64,000 bases of DNA from UBA1351 sp965140555 (GCA_965140555.1 OZ223259.1:2108001-2172000), one strand, 5' to 3'. Shown: positions 52,782 through 62,166, counted from the stretch's first letter. Notes: generated by a model not told the origin, from the letters alone. Numbers and translations: made by a program.

Positions 52782-54302
52782 ATGGCAAATATACTAGAGA
52801 TGAGAAATATAACCAAGGAATTTCCCGGGGTAAAAGCACTAGACAATGTGAACTTCCAGGTAAAAGAAGGGGAAATTCATTGTTTGGTCGGAGAAAATGG
52901 TGCCGGGAAATCCACATTAATGAAGGTCTTAAGTGGTGTTTATCCATTTGGAGACTATTCAGGTGATATTGTTTATAAAGGTGACATACAAAAATTCGGA
53001 AAAATATCAGATAGTGAGAAAAAGGGAATCGCCATTATCTATCAAGAGCTGGCGTTGATTCCTGAATTGAGCGTCTATGAGAATATCTTTATGGGTCATG
53101 AAGTCCATAGTCGAGGTATTATCAACTGGCATAATACACAGGTCGAAGCCAAGAAAATGCTAGAAAAAGTAAAATTGAAAAAAGTGCATCCATCCGCAAA
53201 GATTATTGATCTTGGTGTCGGTGTTCAACAATTGGTGGAGATTGCAAAGGCACTTAGTAAAGAAGTTAAATTACTCATATTGGATGAACCGACAGCAGCA
53301 CTGAATGAAGATGACAGTGAAAACTTATTGGAGTTGCTCCAAGACCTTAAGACGCAAGGGGTTACATCGATTATGATTTCACATAAATTGAAAGAAGTTA
53401 TCGCTATCGCCGATACAGTAACGGTTCTTAGGGACGGTCAGACCATCTGTTCTCTGGATAAGGAAAAAGGCGAGATAAATGAGAGGGACATTATCAAGTA
53501 TATGGTAGGCCGTGAGATTAACGATATTTTTCCAAAACGGACTGTTAAAAATATTGGTGATGTTCAGCTTGAAGTGAAAAACTGGTCAGCTTTTGATCAT
53601 AAGCTAGGACGCTATGTTGTTAAAAATGCAGATTTTAAAGTCAAAAAAGGTGAAATAGTAGGGCTAGCAGGATTAATGGGTGCCGGACGTACAGAATTTG
53701 CCCATAGTATTTTTGGGAATTCCAGAAACTATGACTTAAACGGTGAGATGTATATAAACGGCAAGCAAGTAAAGTTCCGATCACCAAAGCAGGCCATTAA
53801 TAGTGGTATTGCCTATGTATCAGAAGATAGAAAAGGGAACGGACTTATTCTGATGCAAGATATCAAGCAGAATATATCTATTGCGAACTTAAAAGGTATA
53901 TCACAAGTCAGTGTTTTGAATAAGAATGAAGAAATCAAGGTAGCGGAGAAATATAGAAAATCATTGAATATCAAAACACCTTCTATTGAGCAGAAAGTGA
54001 ATAACTTAAGTGGTGGGAACCAACAGAAGGTAGCTCTTGGGAAATGGTTGTTTGTGGAACCGAATATCTTGATTTTGGATGAACCGACTCGGGGTATTGA
54101 TGTGGGTGCCAAGTATGAGATTTATACCATTATGAATGAACTCGTCGCCCAAGGTTTGAGTGTTATTATGATTTCATCCGAACTACCGGAGGTCCTGGGA
54201 ATGAGCGACAGAGTCTACGTTATGGCAGAAGGTCAGCTCACAGGAGAACTGGATATAGCAGAAGCGTCTCAGGAAAAAATAATGGAAATGGCGACAGTAT
54301 AG
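52782..54302 (+). CDS. mmsA: Sugar ABC transporter ATPase, GguA/MmsA/XylG type
   Basis: 506 residues with two ABC cassettes. First: Walker A GENGAGKSTLMK, signature LGVGVQQLVEIAKAL, Walker B LLILDEPTAAL. Second: degenerate Walker A GLMGAGRTEF, signature LSGGNQQKVALGKWL, Walker B ILILDEPTRGIDVGAK. This layout is typical of carbohydrate CUT2 importers. RBS GATAGGAGC. Next gene starts 12 bases on. Confidence 0.93.
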   Translation: MANILEMRNITKEFPGVKALDNVNFQVKEGEIHCLVGENGAGKSTLMKVLSGVYPFGDYSGDIVYKGDIQKFGKISDSEKKGIAIIYQELALIPELSVYENIFMGHEVHSRGIINWHNTQVEAKKMLEKVKLKKVHPSAKIIDLGVGVQQLVEIAKALSKEVKLLILDEPTAALNEDDSENLLELLQDLKTQGVTSIMISHKLKEVIAIADTVTVLRDGQTICSLDKEKGEINERDIIKYMVGREINDIFPKRTVKNIGDVQLEVKNWSAFDHKLGRYVVKNADFKVKKGEIVGLAGLMGAGRTEFAHSIFGNSRNYDLNGEMYINGKQVKFRSPKQAINSGIAYVSEDRKGNGLILMQDIKQNISIANLKGISQVSVLNKNEEIKVAEKYRKSLNIKTPSIEQKVNNLSGGNQQKVALGKWLFVEPNILILDEPTRGIDVGAKYEIYTIMNELVAQGLSVIMISSELPEVLGMSDRVYVMAEGQLTGELDIAEASQEKIMEMATV

Positions 54303-54314
54303 GAGGATTAGAAT

Positions 54315-55481
54315 ATGTTACAATCATTTAAAGCAAACATTCGTGATTATGGTATGTATATTGCCCTTGGTGTGATTATGTTAATATTCACATTACTCAC
54401 AGACGGACTCTTTATGACGCCTCGTGTAATTAGTGACTTAATTGACATGACCGGGTATATTGCTGTCTTGTCCGTTGGTATGACACTGGTTATCGTTATT
54501 CGTCATATTGACTTATCGGTGGGGTATATTGCAGGTTTCCTCGGTGCGGTAGCCGCTATACTGACGTCCCAGTTTCATATGCCCATTGCAGTGGTTATTG
54601 TTTTTACATTATTAGCGGGTGTTGTTGTCGGTGTCTGTTGGACAGGGTTCCTTGTGGCACAATTACAGATTCCGGCTTTCGTGGCCACATTGGCTGCTAT
54701 GACCATTTTTAGAGGGTTTTTAATTCGAATTACCAACAGTGCAACTATTTTCACCGATAATGACGCATTCAATGCTATCGGGAATGAGTACATTCCGGAT
54801 ATTACGAGTAATGAGAATCTTCATGTATTAACGATTATTCTTGGGATAGTGGCTATAGCCATCTTTGCCTATATCCAAGTTCGCAATCGTATGAAAAAAC
54901 AAGAGTACAACCTAACGGTAAGTTCATTACCTGCCTTTGCAGCACAACTTGTCTTCGTGGCTGTTATCGTTATGTATTTTGTATGGAAAATTGCAAGCTT
55001 CAAAGGTTTTTCGTGGACAGCAATCATTGTGGCCGTTGTTGTTGTTATTTATAATTTTATTACAAATAATACAACATTGGGTCGTCACATTTATGCAGTA
55101 GGCGGTAATCCGGAAGCTGCGGAACTTTCCGGTATCAGTGTTAAATTTATTACGTATGTTGTGTTTGGTTCTATGGGTATGTTAGCCGGTCTTTCCGGTA
55201 TATTATTTACCGCGCGTTTGCAATCAGCAACACCGACAGCTGGAATGGGATTTGAACTTGATGCCATTGCCGGAGCCTTTGTGGGTGGTACATCGGCGAC
55301 AGGTGGTGTCGGTAAAGTAACCGGATCTATCATTGGTGCGTTGGTTATGGCATCTTTGACAAAAGGTATGGACCTTATGAACGTAGGTGTTTCTTACCAA
55401 TATATTGTACGTGGTTTGGTTCTTGTTGCAGCAGTTGTCTTTGATGTTAAGACGCGTAATTTAAAAACAAAAAGCGTCTAG
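54315..55481 (+). CDS. mmsB: Sugar ABC transporter permease, GguB/MmsB/XylH type
   Basis: 388 residues, about ten helices. Family blocks: VLSVGMTLVIVIRHIDLSVGY, IPAFVATLAAMTIFRGFLI, YAVGGNPEAAELSGISV and GMGFELDAIAGAFVGGTSATGG. The insertion between helices seen in XylH/GguB (about residues 150-240) is present, making it longer than RbsC. RBS TAGGAGGATT. Operon ends at a strong terminator. Confidence 0.93.
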   Translation: MLQSFKANIRDYGMYIALGVIMLIFTLLTDGLFMTPRVISDLIDMTGYIAVLSVGMTLVIVIRHIDLSVGYIAGFLGAVAAILTSQFHMPIAVVIVFTLLAGVVVGVCWTGFLVAQLQIPAFVATLAAMTIFRGFLIRITNSATIFTDNDAFNAIGNEYIPDITSNENLHVLTIILGIVAIAIFAYIQVRNRMKKQEYNLTVSSLPAFAAQLVFVAVIVMYFVWKIASFKGFSWTAIIVAVVVVIYNFITNNTTLGRHIYAVGGNPEAAELSGISVKFITYVVFGSMGMLAGLSGILFTARLQSATPTAGMGFELDAIAGAFVGGTSATGGVGKVTGSIIGALVMASLTKGMDLMNVGVSYQYIVRGLVLVAAVVFDVKTRNLKTKSV

Positions 55482-55492
55482 TACATAGGAAT

Positions 55493-55522
55493 AAAAGGGA
55501 CTGTATAATGCAGTCCCTTTTA
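55493..55522 (+). terminator. Terminator of the monosaccharide ABC operon
   Basis: AAAAGGGACTG / CAGTCCCTTTT stem, loop TATAATG, followed by ATTCG; also A-rich on the other side. Confidence 0.8.
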
Positions 55523-55540
55523 TTCGTTATAGATGTTTAT

Positions 55541-55602
55541 GATTAGGGCGTCAAAAGCAAGTTTTCCTAAATTCGCATACAATATGCTTTTGACACTCTA
55601 AT
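55541..55602. repeat. Long inverted repeat sharing the GGGCGTCAAAAG core
   Basis: GATTAGGGCGTCAAAAGCA (55541-55559) and TGCTTTTGACACTCTAATC (55584-55602) form a 19-bp stem with one mismatch around 24 bases, no T run. The core GGGCGTCAAAAG also forms the terminator at 46585-46620. Confidence 0.6.
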
Positions 55603-55662
55603 CATGTTTATGAAAGTAAATGTAAATGGGGCTTTACGAAGTTTATGAAAAGGGGTCAACTT

Positions 55663-57354
55663 ATGGAAGGTAAGAAAAGAGGTCCGGTCAGAACCGCAGA
55701 AAATCGTTTTCGAGTAACGAATATCCGAACATTGGTACCAATGCTTTTTACTTTAATCATTTTTTTTATCATGGGTATTGGTGTGTTGTTTTACTATGAG
55801 AATTCATTGATTGCGGATATCTATGCATTATCGAACAACATAGCAGACATAAGAGATAACTTAATGGAAGCAACGCAAGAAGGGAACAATCTTCTGGCAA
55901 GCGATGATGAAGCTTATCAAGAAGAGGTAAAAAGCTATATATTTGCTATGAGTGATTTGGTGGCCGAAGCGAAGGAACGGACAGATTCAGATGAATTAGA
56001 GGGCTATCTGGATCTTATCAACGAGAATGTGGATAATTACTTAAGTAAGTTTAACTACTATGTTACAATTTTAGAATATCAGGATGAATCATCAAATTTT
56101 AGTGATCAAATTGTTCCTTTTGCAGATGCCATTAAGGAGAACCTGGATTTGTCACGACGTTATATTCAAGACAAATTGGAAGAGACGATGTTTGGAAGTA
56201 TGCGATTAATACTGACAGTTCTTGTACTAATCATTGTTATGAGCATGGTCTTTACCCTTGTACTGACCCTTACTATACGACGTTCATTAAAGGAAGTTAG
56301 TACGAAACTTGGACATGCGACACGATCCGGTGACTTAAGTACAAGACTGCAGATCAAAGGGCATAATGAATTTACAGATATTGCCGGCATGGTTAATATC
56401 TTTCTTGAGCGTATGCAGGAAGTGGTACAAACGGTTGAAACGTCGACCAAAGAGGTGTTTGACCATTCCGGTGATATTGAGCTTCAGTTAGCCTCCCTGG
56501 ACAATGATTTGGTTGATTTGACAGATACACTGCGACAAATATCAGCCGGTTCTGAACAAACCAGCGCCAGTTCTCAAGACGTTAACACTCGGATTGAGGA
56601 AATTGCAGATACGGTGGAGCATGTGACAGAAGAGATTGAATCAGGAAACCGTTTTGCAGAGGAAATTGATGAGCGGGCCAATTCAGTGGGGATGGAAGTT
56701 CAAGATAAAATTGACCGCACGCGGGCCATTTATTCAAGTACAAGGAAACAGATTCAAGAGTCTATTGAACAATCAGCCGAGGTAGAGCAGATTAGTGTAT
56801 TGACCCAGACGATTTTGGATATTACAGAAGAAACGAATCTGTTGAGCTTGAATGCGGCTATTGAAGCAGCCCGTGCCGGAGAGTCAGGAAAAGGATTTGC
56901 TGTTGTTGCAACAGAGATTCGTAAATTGGCTGAAACCAGTGGTCAGAGTGCCGCTCAGATTCAGCAGGTATCAACAAAAATTGTCAACACAGTGAATCAA
57001 CTAACCAAACAAGTAGAAGGCATTATGGCCTTTATTGACCAAGATGTAATGGAAGATTATCATGGCATGTATGAAGTGAGTAAGCAATACGGCATGGATG
57101 CCAATGAGTTCAAAAAGAGATTGGATCATATGCTCGGTTCATTTGGGCAGATGAATCAGGCGACCAAAGAGTTATCACGAAGTATGGGTGAAATTGCAAC
57201 GGCGATTTCCGGAAATACGGAAGGCTTGATGGATATTTCAAGACGAAGCGATAGTATTCACGAAGAGGCCGGTATTATAAAGGAGTCAAAGGAATTGTCA
57301 AATCAAGCTCTTGACACGTTAAAACATAAAATTGAGGTTTTTAAGCAAAGTTGA
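55663..57354 (+). CDS. Methyl-accepting chemotaxis protein
   Basis: 563 residues from ATG 55663 (ATG 55645 also possible). Helix at about 20-42, a short helical sensor region (to ~175), second helix about 180-205, HAMP, then the signalling domain with hairpin tip ITEETNLLSLNAAIEAARAG and GKGFAVVATEIRKLAE. The small sensor domain without a Cache fold suggests sensing through a sugar-loaded binding protein, as Trg and Tar do. Its place after the ChvE-type operon supports chemotaxis toward the transported sugars. Confidence 0.9.
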   Translation: MEGKKRGPVRTAENRFRVTNIRTLVPMLFTLIIFFIMGIGVLFYYENSLIADIYALSNNIADIRDNLMEATQEGNNLLASDDEAYQEEVKSYIFAMSDLVAEAKERTDSDELEGYLDLINENVDNYLSKFNYYVTILEYQDESSNFSDQIVPFADAIKENLDLSRRYIQDKLEETMFGSMRLILTVLVLIIVMSMVFTLVLTLTIRRSLKEVSTKLGHATRSGDLSTRLQIKGHNEFTDIAGMVNIFLERMQEVVQTVETSTKEVFDHSGDIELQLASLDNDLVDLTDTLRQISAGSEQTSASSQDVNTRIEEIADTVEHVTEEIESGNRFAEEIDERANSVGMEVQDKIDRTRAIYSSTRKQIQESIEQSAEVEQISVLTQTILDITEETNLLSLNAAIEAARAGESGKGFAVVATEIRKLAETSGQSAAQIQQVSTKIVNTVNQLTKQVEGIMAFIDQDVMEDYHGMYEVSKQYGMDANEFKKRLDHMLGSFGQMNQATKELSRSMGEIATAISGNTEGLMDISRRSDSIHEEAGIIKESKELSNQALDTLKHKIEVFKQS

Positions 57355-57360
57355 TAGACA

Positions 57361-57415
57361 CCTCCATTCCTTTTAGCTATTATAGGATTAGGTAAAAAAG
57401 GATGGAGGTTTTTTT
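57361..57415 (+). terminator. Terminator whose stem contains the RBS of the next gene
   Basis: CCTCCATTCCTTTT (57361-57374) pairs with AAAAGGATGGAGG (57396-57408), followed by seven T and directly by the ATG at 57416. The GGAGG on the 3' arm is also the Shine-Dalgarno of the ABC exporter gene, so the hairpin both ends the chemoreceptor transcript and masks the next RBS when read-through occurs. Confidence 0.8.
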
Positions 57416-58111
57416 ATGATTCAGATGAAACATTTAACCAAAGTATATGGCGGTAAGGTTAAAGCTGTGGATGATTTATCTCTAGATATACCAAAGGGTA
57501 AAATCATCGGATTTTTAGGACCCAACGGAGCAGGTAAAACGACAACGATAAAATTGCTAACCGGAATTTTAAAACCGGATGAAGGAACAATTACATTAGA
57601 TGACATCGATCTAGCAAAGGACCCTATAGCGTTCAAAAAGCAGATTGGTTTTGTATCGGATGATGCGGATGTATTCTTGCGTTTAAAAGGTATAGAATAC
57701 TTGAATTTTATGGCAGATGCCTATGATGTGTCGGCAAATGAACGTTCTCAGAGGATTCAGTCCTTAGCTCAAAAGTTAGAAATGGAATCTGCATTAAAGG
57801 ATCGGATTCAAAGCTATTCCCATGGGATGCGGCAAAAAATACTTATTATGGGAGCACTTATTCACGAACCTGAAGTCTGGATTCTGGATGAGCCGATGAC
57901 AGGACTTGATCCACAATCATCGTTCAAGTTGAAGGAAATGATGCGCGAACATGCCCGTTTAGGTAAAACAGTATTCTTTAGTACCCATGTACTGGAAGTC
58001 GCAGAAAAACTTTGTGACCAAGCGGCTATTGTTGCGGGAGGTAAAATCATCTATTATGGCGATGTAGATGGTTTAGAACAACGCTTTATGGAGTTGACGG
58101 ATCATGACTAA
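57416..58111 (+). CDS. ABC exporter ATPase (ABC-2 type)
   Basis: 231 residues. Walker A GPNGAGKTTT, signature YSHGMRQKI, Walker B VWILDEPMTGLD, switch His in FFSTHVLEVAEKL. Typical of exporters that pair with a large ABC-2 permease; the permease start overlaps this stop by eight bases. RBS GGAGG lies inside the preceding terminator stem. A promoter between the genes would have to fall in the loop ATTATAGG region. Confidence 0.92.
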   Translation: MIQMKHLTKVYGGKVKAVDDLSLDIPKGKIIGFLGPNGAGKTTTIKLLTGILKPDEGTITLDDIDLAKDPIAFKKQIGFVSDDADVFLRLKGIEYLNFMADAYDVSANERSQRIQSLAQKLEMESALKDRIQSYSHGMRQKILIMGALIHEPEVWILDEPMTGLDPQSSFKLKEMMREHARLGKTVFFSTHVLEVAEKLCDQAAIVAGGKIIYYGDVDGLEQRFMELTDHD

Positions 58112-59756
58112 GACATGGGTTGTATTCAAAGCATTGATGAAAAACACCAAGATGTTTGGCTTTACAAAAAATCGCCTGCTAAACGCTGTGTTACTGGTGC
58201 TTGTAGTAATTGGACTTATTCCCCTTGTGGTGATGCTAGGTTTTGGGACTGCCGGTATGTATCAACAGTTAGCATCTATCAGCCAAGAGGGGGTACTTAT
58301 TGCCCTAATTCTTGTCGCGATGAATATCAGTATGTTTTTCTTCGGAGCCTTTTACATACTGAATGTGTTTTATTTTAGCAAGGATATAGAGAGTTTGCTT
58401 TTTATGCCCTTTAAAGCCAGTCATATACTTATGGCAAAGCTACTAACGGTTGTGTGCTATGAATATATGTTTGTCGGGTTTTTCTATGTACCCATTATCG
58501 TCGTCTATGGTGTTGTAAGCAGTGGAGGCCCTATCTTTTTCATATTAGCAGCGCTTATCGGTCTTATGTTGCCCTTTATTCCACTTATAGCAGCTGCCCT
58601 TATTGTCATGGTGATTATGCGTTTTACCAATGTTGGTAAGCATAAAGAATTAGTAGGTTTTTTTGCTGGGATTGCTGTGCTGGTCGTTACACTTGGATTT
58701 AATTTTGGAATTCAAAGAATAGCAGGAAGTGACATACAGACGCAAGATATAGTCGGGTATATGACCACGAATAACGGACTGATGAGTTATATTGCTCGAT
58801 TTTTCCCCGGTGTTCAATTTTCGGCATTGGTTTTGAGTTCGGAGAACTTTATAATGCGTTTGCAAAACCTTGCTATTTATAGTGGTATCATGTGTCTAGC
58901 TATTCTTCTCTTTCTATGGGTTGCCAACAAAATCTATTTTGCAGGGGCAGTAGGGCTGAGTGATATAGGTGCGAAGCGACAACGGATCAGTGATGAAGAG
59001 TGGAAAAAAACCAGTCGCAAGGAAGGTATGATACAAAGTGTGATTCGTCGGGAATGGCGACTATTGTTACGCTCTCCGGTGTATTTTATGAACGGTATTT
59101 TGACGAGTGTTCTATTGCCCGGAATTTTTGTGCTTTTCTATCTGGTTTTGCCGAATAATGATGAGCAAATGCAAGCCTTGACACAGATTATTCAGCAAGA
59201 TGAAAAAGGAACCATAACAATGGCAGTGATTTTTGCCGCAGGTGTTGTACTAAGTGGAATGAATGCCATAGCCTCAACGGCGATAACGCGAGAAGGACGA
59301 GGCGTTGTTTTTCTTCGTTTCTTGCCGATTAAGACACGAACTTTTTATATCGGAAAAGGTATCGTTGCCATGGTATTGGGTTACTTGGGTGTTCTTTTTG
59401 TCGGTATAGTTATCTATGTCATAGGAGGTCATACCATGGCTCTTATTGTAGGTGGATTACTCGCTGTTTATGGGGTGGGGATCACGGCTCAGACCGGTCT
59501 GTGTATAGATATGTTGCATCCTAAACTAGACTGGGATAATGAGCAACAAGCCATGAAACAGAATATGAATGTACTTATTAATATGCTTGTCGGTGTTGTT
59601 GTTGCGTTTGTGAGTGTGTATATTCCTTGGAAATTTGACTTATCCTTTGAGGTAACCCTATTCTTTTTGGCAGGTGCAAGCATTCTGCTAAATTCAATTT
59701 TATATAGTGTAGCGATTCGAAAAATTATCCCGTTTTTTGAAAGGCAAGACTATTAG
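58104..59756 (+). CDS. ABC exporter permease (ABC-2 superfamily, large type)
   Basis: 550 residues, about twelve helices in two halves (for example LLNAVLLVLVVIGLIPLVVML, FFILAALIGLMLPFIPLIAAAL, FYIGKGIVAMVLGYLGVLFVG). The middle cytosolic block RREWRLLLRSPVYFMNGIL is seen in putative ABC exporters of this size in Firmicutes. Works with the preceding ATPase. Substrate unknown; export of a peptide made by the downstream locus is possible but speculative. Confidence 0.85.
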   Translation: MTKTWVVFKALMKNTKMFGFTKNRLLNAVLLVLVVIGLIPLVVMLGFGTAGMYQQLASISQEGVLIALILVAMNISMFFFGAFYILNVFYFSKDIESLLFMPFKASHILMAKLLTVVCYEYMFVGFFYVPIIVVYGVVSSGGPIFFILAALIGLMLPFIPLIAAALIVMVIMRFTNVGKHKELVGFFAGIAVLVVTLGFNFGIQRIAGSDIQTQDIVGYMTTNNGLMSYIARFFPGVQFSALVLSSENFIMRLQNLAIYSGIMCLAILLFLWVANKIYFAGAVGLSDIGAKRQRISDEEWKKTSRKEGMIQSVIRREWRLLLRSPVYFMNGILTSVLLPGIFVLFYLVLPNNDEQMQALTQIIQQDEKGTITMAVIFAAGVVLSGMNAIASTAITREGRGVVFLRFLPIKTRTFYIGKGIVAMVLGYLGVLFVGIVIYVIGGHTMALIVGGLLAVYGVGITAQTGLCIDMLHPKLDWDNEQQAMKQNMNVLINMLVGVVVAFVSVYIPWKFDLSFEVTLFFLAGASILLNSILYSVAIRKIIPFFERQDY

Positions 59757-59784
59757 TATATGGACACACTAGCTATTAACCGTT

Positions 59785-59823
59785 AAGAAACAGTTCTTAG
59801 GTCAAAAGAACTGTTTCTTTTTA
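59785..59823 (+). terminator. Terminator after the ABC exporter
   Basis: AAGAAACAGTTC / GAACTGTTTCTT stem and a T-rich tail (TTTTATTTT). Confidence 0.9.
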
Positions 59824-59833
59824 TTTTGCCGAA

Positions 59834-59899
59834 CGTTTATTACCTCAAAACCACCGTTTATTACAAAAATGCTCTATTGATGTTATTTTTCGTTATAAT
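59834..59899 (+). promoter_or_regulatory. Tandem LytTR-type (AgrA-like) boxes and promoter, copy 1
   Basis: CGTTTATTAC occurs at 59834-59843 and 59855-59864, start-to-start 21 bp (9-bp repeat, 12-bp spacer), the geometry of AgrA/LytTR binding sites. TATAAT follows at 59894-59899, exactly 29 bases after the second box, and no -35 box is present, so an activator is needed. The same arrangement occurs at 62079-62144. Confidence 0.8.
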
Positions 59900-59953
59900 A
59901 GATAGGTGACAGCGGATAAGATAAATAGGGGACTAGGAAAAGGTGGGGTATAT

Positions 59954-60874
59954 ATGGGATTTAGGCTGCAAGATCTACGGATTATGAAAGCATACTTTTA
60001 TGGAAGTGAACATGAATTTGTCGGATTATTCCACGAAGTCATCCTCCCCTTTGCCCAAAAATATATGAAAAAAGACTATGCGATTATAAAGAAACGTCGA
60101 CCCGTACCCCATTATCAAATTTTGTATGATTATGACGAGAAGATGGAAGGTGTTAGTCGTGCATATATACTTGAAGATGCTATTGAAGCGTTTTGTGAAG
60201 AGCGACACATACATTATTCAGAAGATGCATTAAGGTCCAATATGTTTCTTATGCAGATAAAAGATGAATCAAGAATGAAGGTTCAAGTCGATGCACAGAT
60301 TCGCTATGATATATATGTGAATCGACATAAAAAAGTGGTATGTAACTATGCCTGTGATGTTTATCAACGGGACCTACCTAGTGGAGAGGATATTATCAAA
60401 TTTGCGGAGATACTTTTTGGTGCTCAAGACAAATTAAGTCGTTTTTTGACAGAAAAAAATCCCATAGCACAAAGTGAATTGGCCTTTTGCTATCATTTGA
60501 TTACGGATGTGAGTCATACGCTATGTATTTCCTTTGAATCGATGATGGATATTATTAAGGATCGAATGATGGAACTATTCAAAGAATATGACAGTAAGAG
60601 TGCGGAAGAGTATATGAAACGATTTGAACGGTGGTATGGACAGTTTACGTGGGCCATGACAGAGGTTGATTATGAAGGAAGACCTCATCTATGTGAAAGG
60701 GCGATAGATGCATCGAGGACGTTGGAAAGAGAACAGAATATTTTGGCCAGGTGCATTGAAATCTGGATGGAGAACTTAGGGATTTATGGTGTGCGTATTC
60801 ACTATTGTTGTTATGCGGCACTCAGGTATACGAATGAATGGAATGAACTTAAAGACAGGACGGTGTTATTATGA
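59954..60874 (+). CDS. Putative thiopeptide-type/lantibiotic-dehydratase C-terminal-like protein
   Basis: 306 residues from ATG 59954 with AGGTGGGG upstream. A GTG at 59906 would sit only seven bases after the -10 box and is rejected. The pattern RIMKAYFYGSEHEFVGLFHEVILPFAQKY followed by YAIIKKRRPVPHYQILYDYDE recalls the SpaB_C/thiopeptide-type bacteriocin biosynthesis domain (LKxYxxxx ... WFFIRYxxxxPHLRLRF). In that family the domain eliminates glutamate from tRNA-activated Ser/Thr. The match is distant and made by eye. It overlaps the next gene by four bases and is LytTR-controlled. Confidence 0.45.
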   Translation: MGFRLQDLRIMKAYFYGSEHEFVGLFHEVILPFAQKYMKKDYAIIKKRRPVPHYQILYDYDEKMEGVSRAYILEDAIEAFCEERHIHYSEDALRSNMFLMQIKDESRMKVQVDAQIRYDIYVNRHKKVVCNYACDVYQRDLPSGEDIIKFAEILFGAQDKLSRFLTEKNPIAQSELAFCYHLITDVSHTLCISFESMMDIIKDRMMELFKEYDSKSAEEYMKRFERWYGQFTWAMTEVDYEGRPHLCERAIDASRTLEREQNILARCIEIWMENLGIYGVRIHYCCYAALRYTNEWNELKDRTVLL

Positions 60875-62007
60875 TACAAATCAAGAAGAACCTTGTATAT
60901 GAGTTGCCTTATGATCATTACAAGCAAGGCGTGCTAAAAGGACGTATGATTCTACCTATATATGAAGACGGAACGTTTATTTTTATCGGACCGCTGGTTC
61001 AAAATTTGGAAACAGATGTATGTCTAGGGTGTGCACTCCGGTGGCTTAAAGATAATCGTAGCCCATACTTTGCCCATTTGAACGGCATTATCCAACGAAT
61101 CAATGAGCGAGGCGCATTGATGACGGAAGAAATGGTGAATCAGGAACTTATTTTACGTTATTTAATGGATATTGATTTTAATACGTTACCATACTCTCTT
61201 TATGTCATTGACAAGGCGAAGGAGACAATGACCCGGCTCCATATATTTAGACATCCTGCGTGTTCCATTCACTTAGAACATCATCATGAGCCTCACAAAA
61301 AGCCGGTCTATTATGATCGTAGAAAGATAACCGAGGAGTTAGAGGCGGATTATCGTTTTTTTTATGGCTATGATAAACAAATGGATGTACTAATGAATCC
61401 CCATACTGGAATAGGGATGAGGTTACAATACTATACACCCCAAGCCTTTATTCATTATGGGAGTGGACATCTTACCTACTTAGCAAAATCTTATATCAGT
61501 CGATATGCAGCGAGAAGACCTTTTAACCCCCATGAAAGTGTTTACGGGAGCTATTACAGACTCAATGATCAGTTGCCGCTTATCGTTCCACATACTTTCA
61601 ATGCCCGGAATAATCAGCGAACACGATTGGCGATTGAATATGATCATGATAAGGATTTGTTTTGGACACCGGTTTGGCGCGTGCAAACGGAGAGTTATTA
61701 CTATCTGCCGGAGCAAACGGTTTATGAAGGTAGTCAGGAATTACGGGAGATATATATACGTCACATTGATATGATGAGTAGCATCGGAATCGGACGATCT
61801 TTAGAAGAAGCGATAGGTAAAGGTATCCTACAGATGACCTATAAGATACAGGAACTAAGGGAACGAGGTTATAGGACGGACAGAGAGGCCGTTGAAGATT
61901 TTTTGGAGCAAAACTACGATATGTTTATTAAAGTGATGACAAATGATGTACTAGAGTATATGCATTTATATACGGTTAAGATTTTATTAGACACGCGTTA
62001 TCGATAA
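60871..62007 (+). CDS. Divergent YcaO-domain protein with ocin-ThiF/C-domain-like start
   Basis: 378 residues. The N-terminal part has FIFIGPLVQNLETDVCLGCALRW (Cys51, Cys54), like the CxxC-bearing C domain of azoline-forming cyclodehydratases, and a later HPAC. The C-terminal part resembles YcaO: DLFWTPVWRVQTESYYYLPE then SSIGIGRSLEEAIGKGILQM, close to the SNGxAxGxxxEEAxxxxxxE ATP-binding block. The expected ERD and the ~150 residues after it are missing or replaced, so the YcaO domain is truncated and ATP chemistry is uncertain. It is the partner of the preceding gene. Substrate peptide unknown; AgrD-like peptide downstream is a candidate. Confidence 0.5.
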   Translation: MIQIKKNLVYELPYDHYKQGVLKGRMILPIYEDGTFIFIGPLVQNLETDVCLGCALRWLKDNRSPYFAHLNGIIQRINERGALMTEEMVNQELILRYLMDIDFNTLPYSLYVIDKAKETMTRLHIFRHPACSIHLEHHHEPHKKPVYYDRRKITEELEADYRFFYGYDKQMDVLMNPHTGIGMRLQYYTPQAFIHYGSGHLTYLAKSYISRYAARRPFNPHESVYGSYYRLNDQLPLIVPHTFNARNNQRTRLAIEYDHDKDLFWTPVWRVQTESYYYLPEQTVYEGSQELREIYIRHIDMMSSIGIGRSLEEAIGKGILQMTYKIQELRERGYRTDREAVEDFLEQNYDMFIKVMTNDVLEYMHLYTVKILLDTRYR

Positions 62008-62034
62008 GAAGTGGCACTTAATTGTGCGCAATTG

Positions 62035-62064
62035 AACGTTTATGACATAATAAACGTTTTTTTT
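62035..62064 (+). terminator. Terminator after the YcaO-like gene
   Basis: AACGTTTAT / ATAAACGTT stem with loop GACATA and eight T. The stem uses the same CGTTTAT sequence as the LytTR boxes. Confidence 0.75.
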
Positions 62065-62078
62065 GTGCCTGAAGTGAA

Positions 62079-62144
62079 CGTTTATTACCTTAAAACAAAC
62101 GTTTATTACTAAAATATGTTAGTAGAAAACTCTTCATTTATAAT
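62079..62144 (+). promoter_or_regulatory. Tandem LytTR-type (AgrA-like) boxes and promoter, copy 2
   Basis: CGTTTATTAC at 62079-62088 and 62100-62109, again 21 bp apart, with TATAAT at 62139-62144, again 29 bases after the second box. Spacer CTTAAAACAAA resembles CTCAAAACCAC of copy 1. It drives agrBD, as expected for an autoinducing quorum loop. Confidence 0.8.
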
Positions 62145-62166
62145 ATGAAGTAGGAGGTGAAAACAG

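Noticed and set aside
51447..55481. Naming the ABC operon xylFGH
   Set aside because: The binding protein agrees better by eye with ChvE (NNAFLFFEGAWNVLQP, GQDAEVPS) than with XylF; the XylF-like protein is at 4944-5987.
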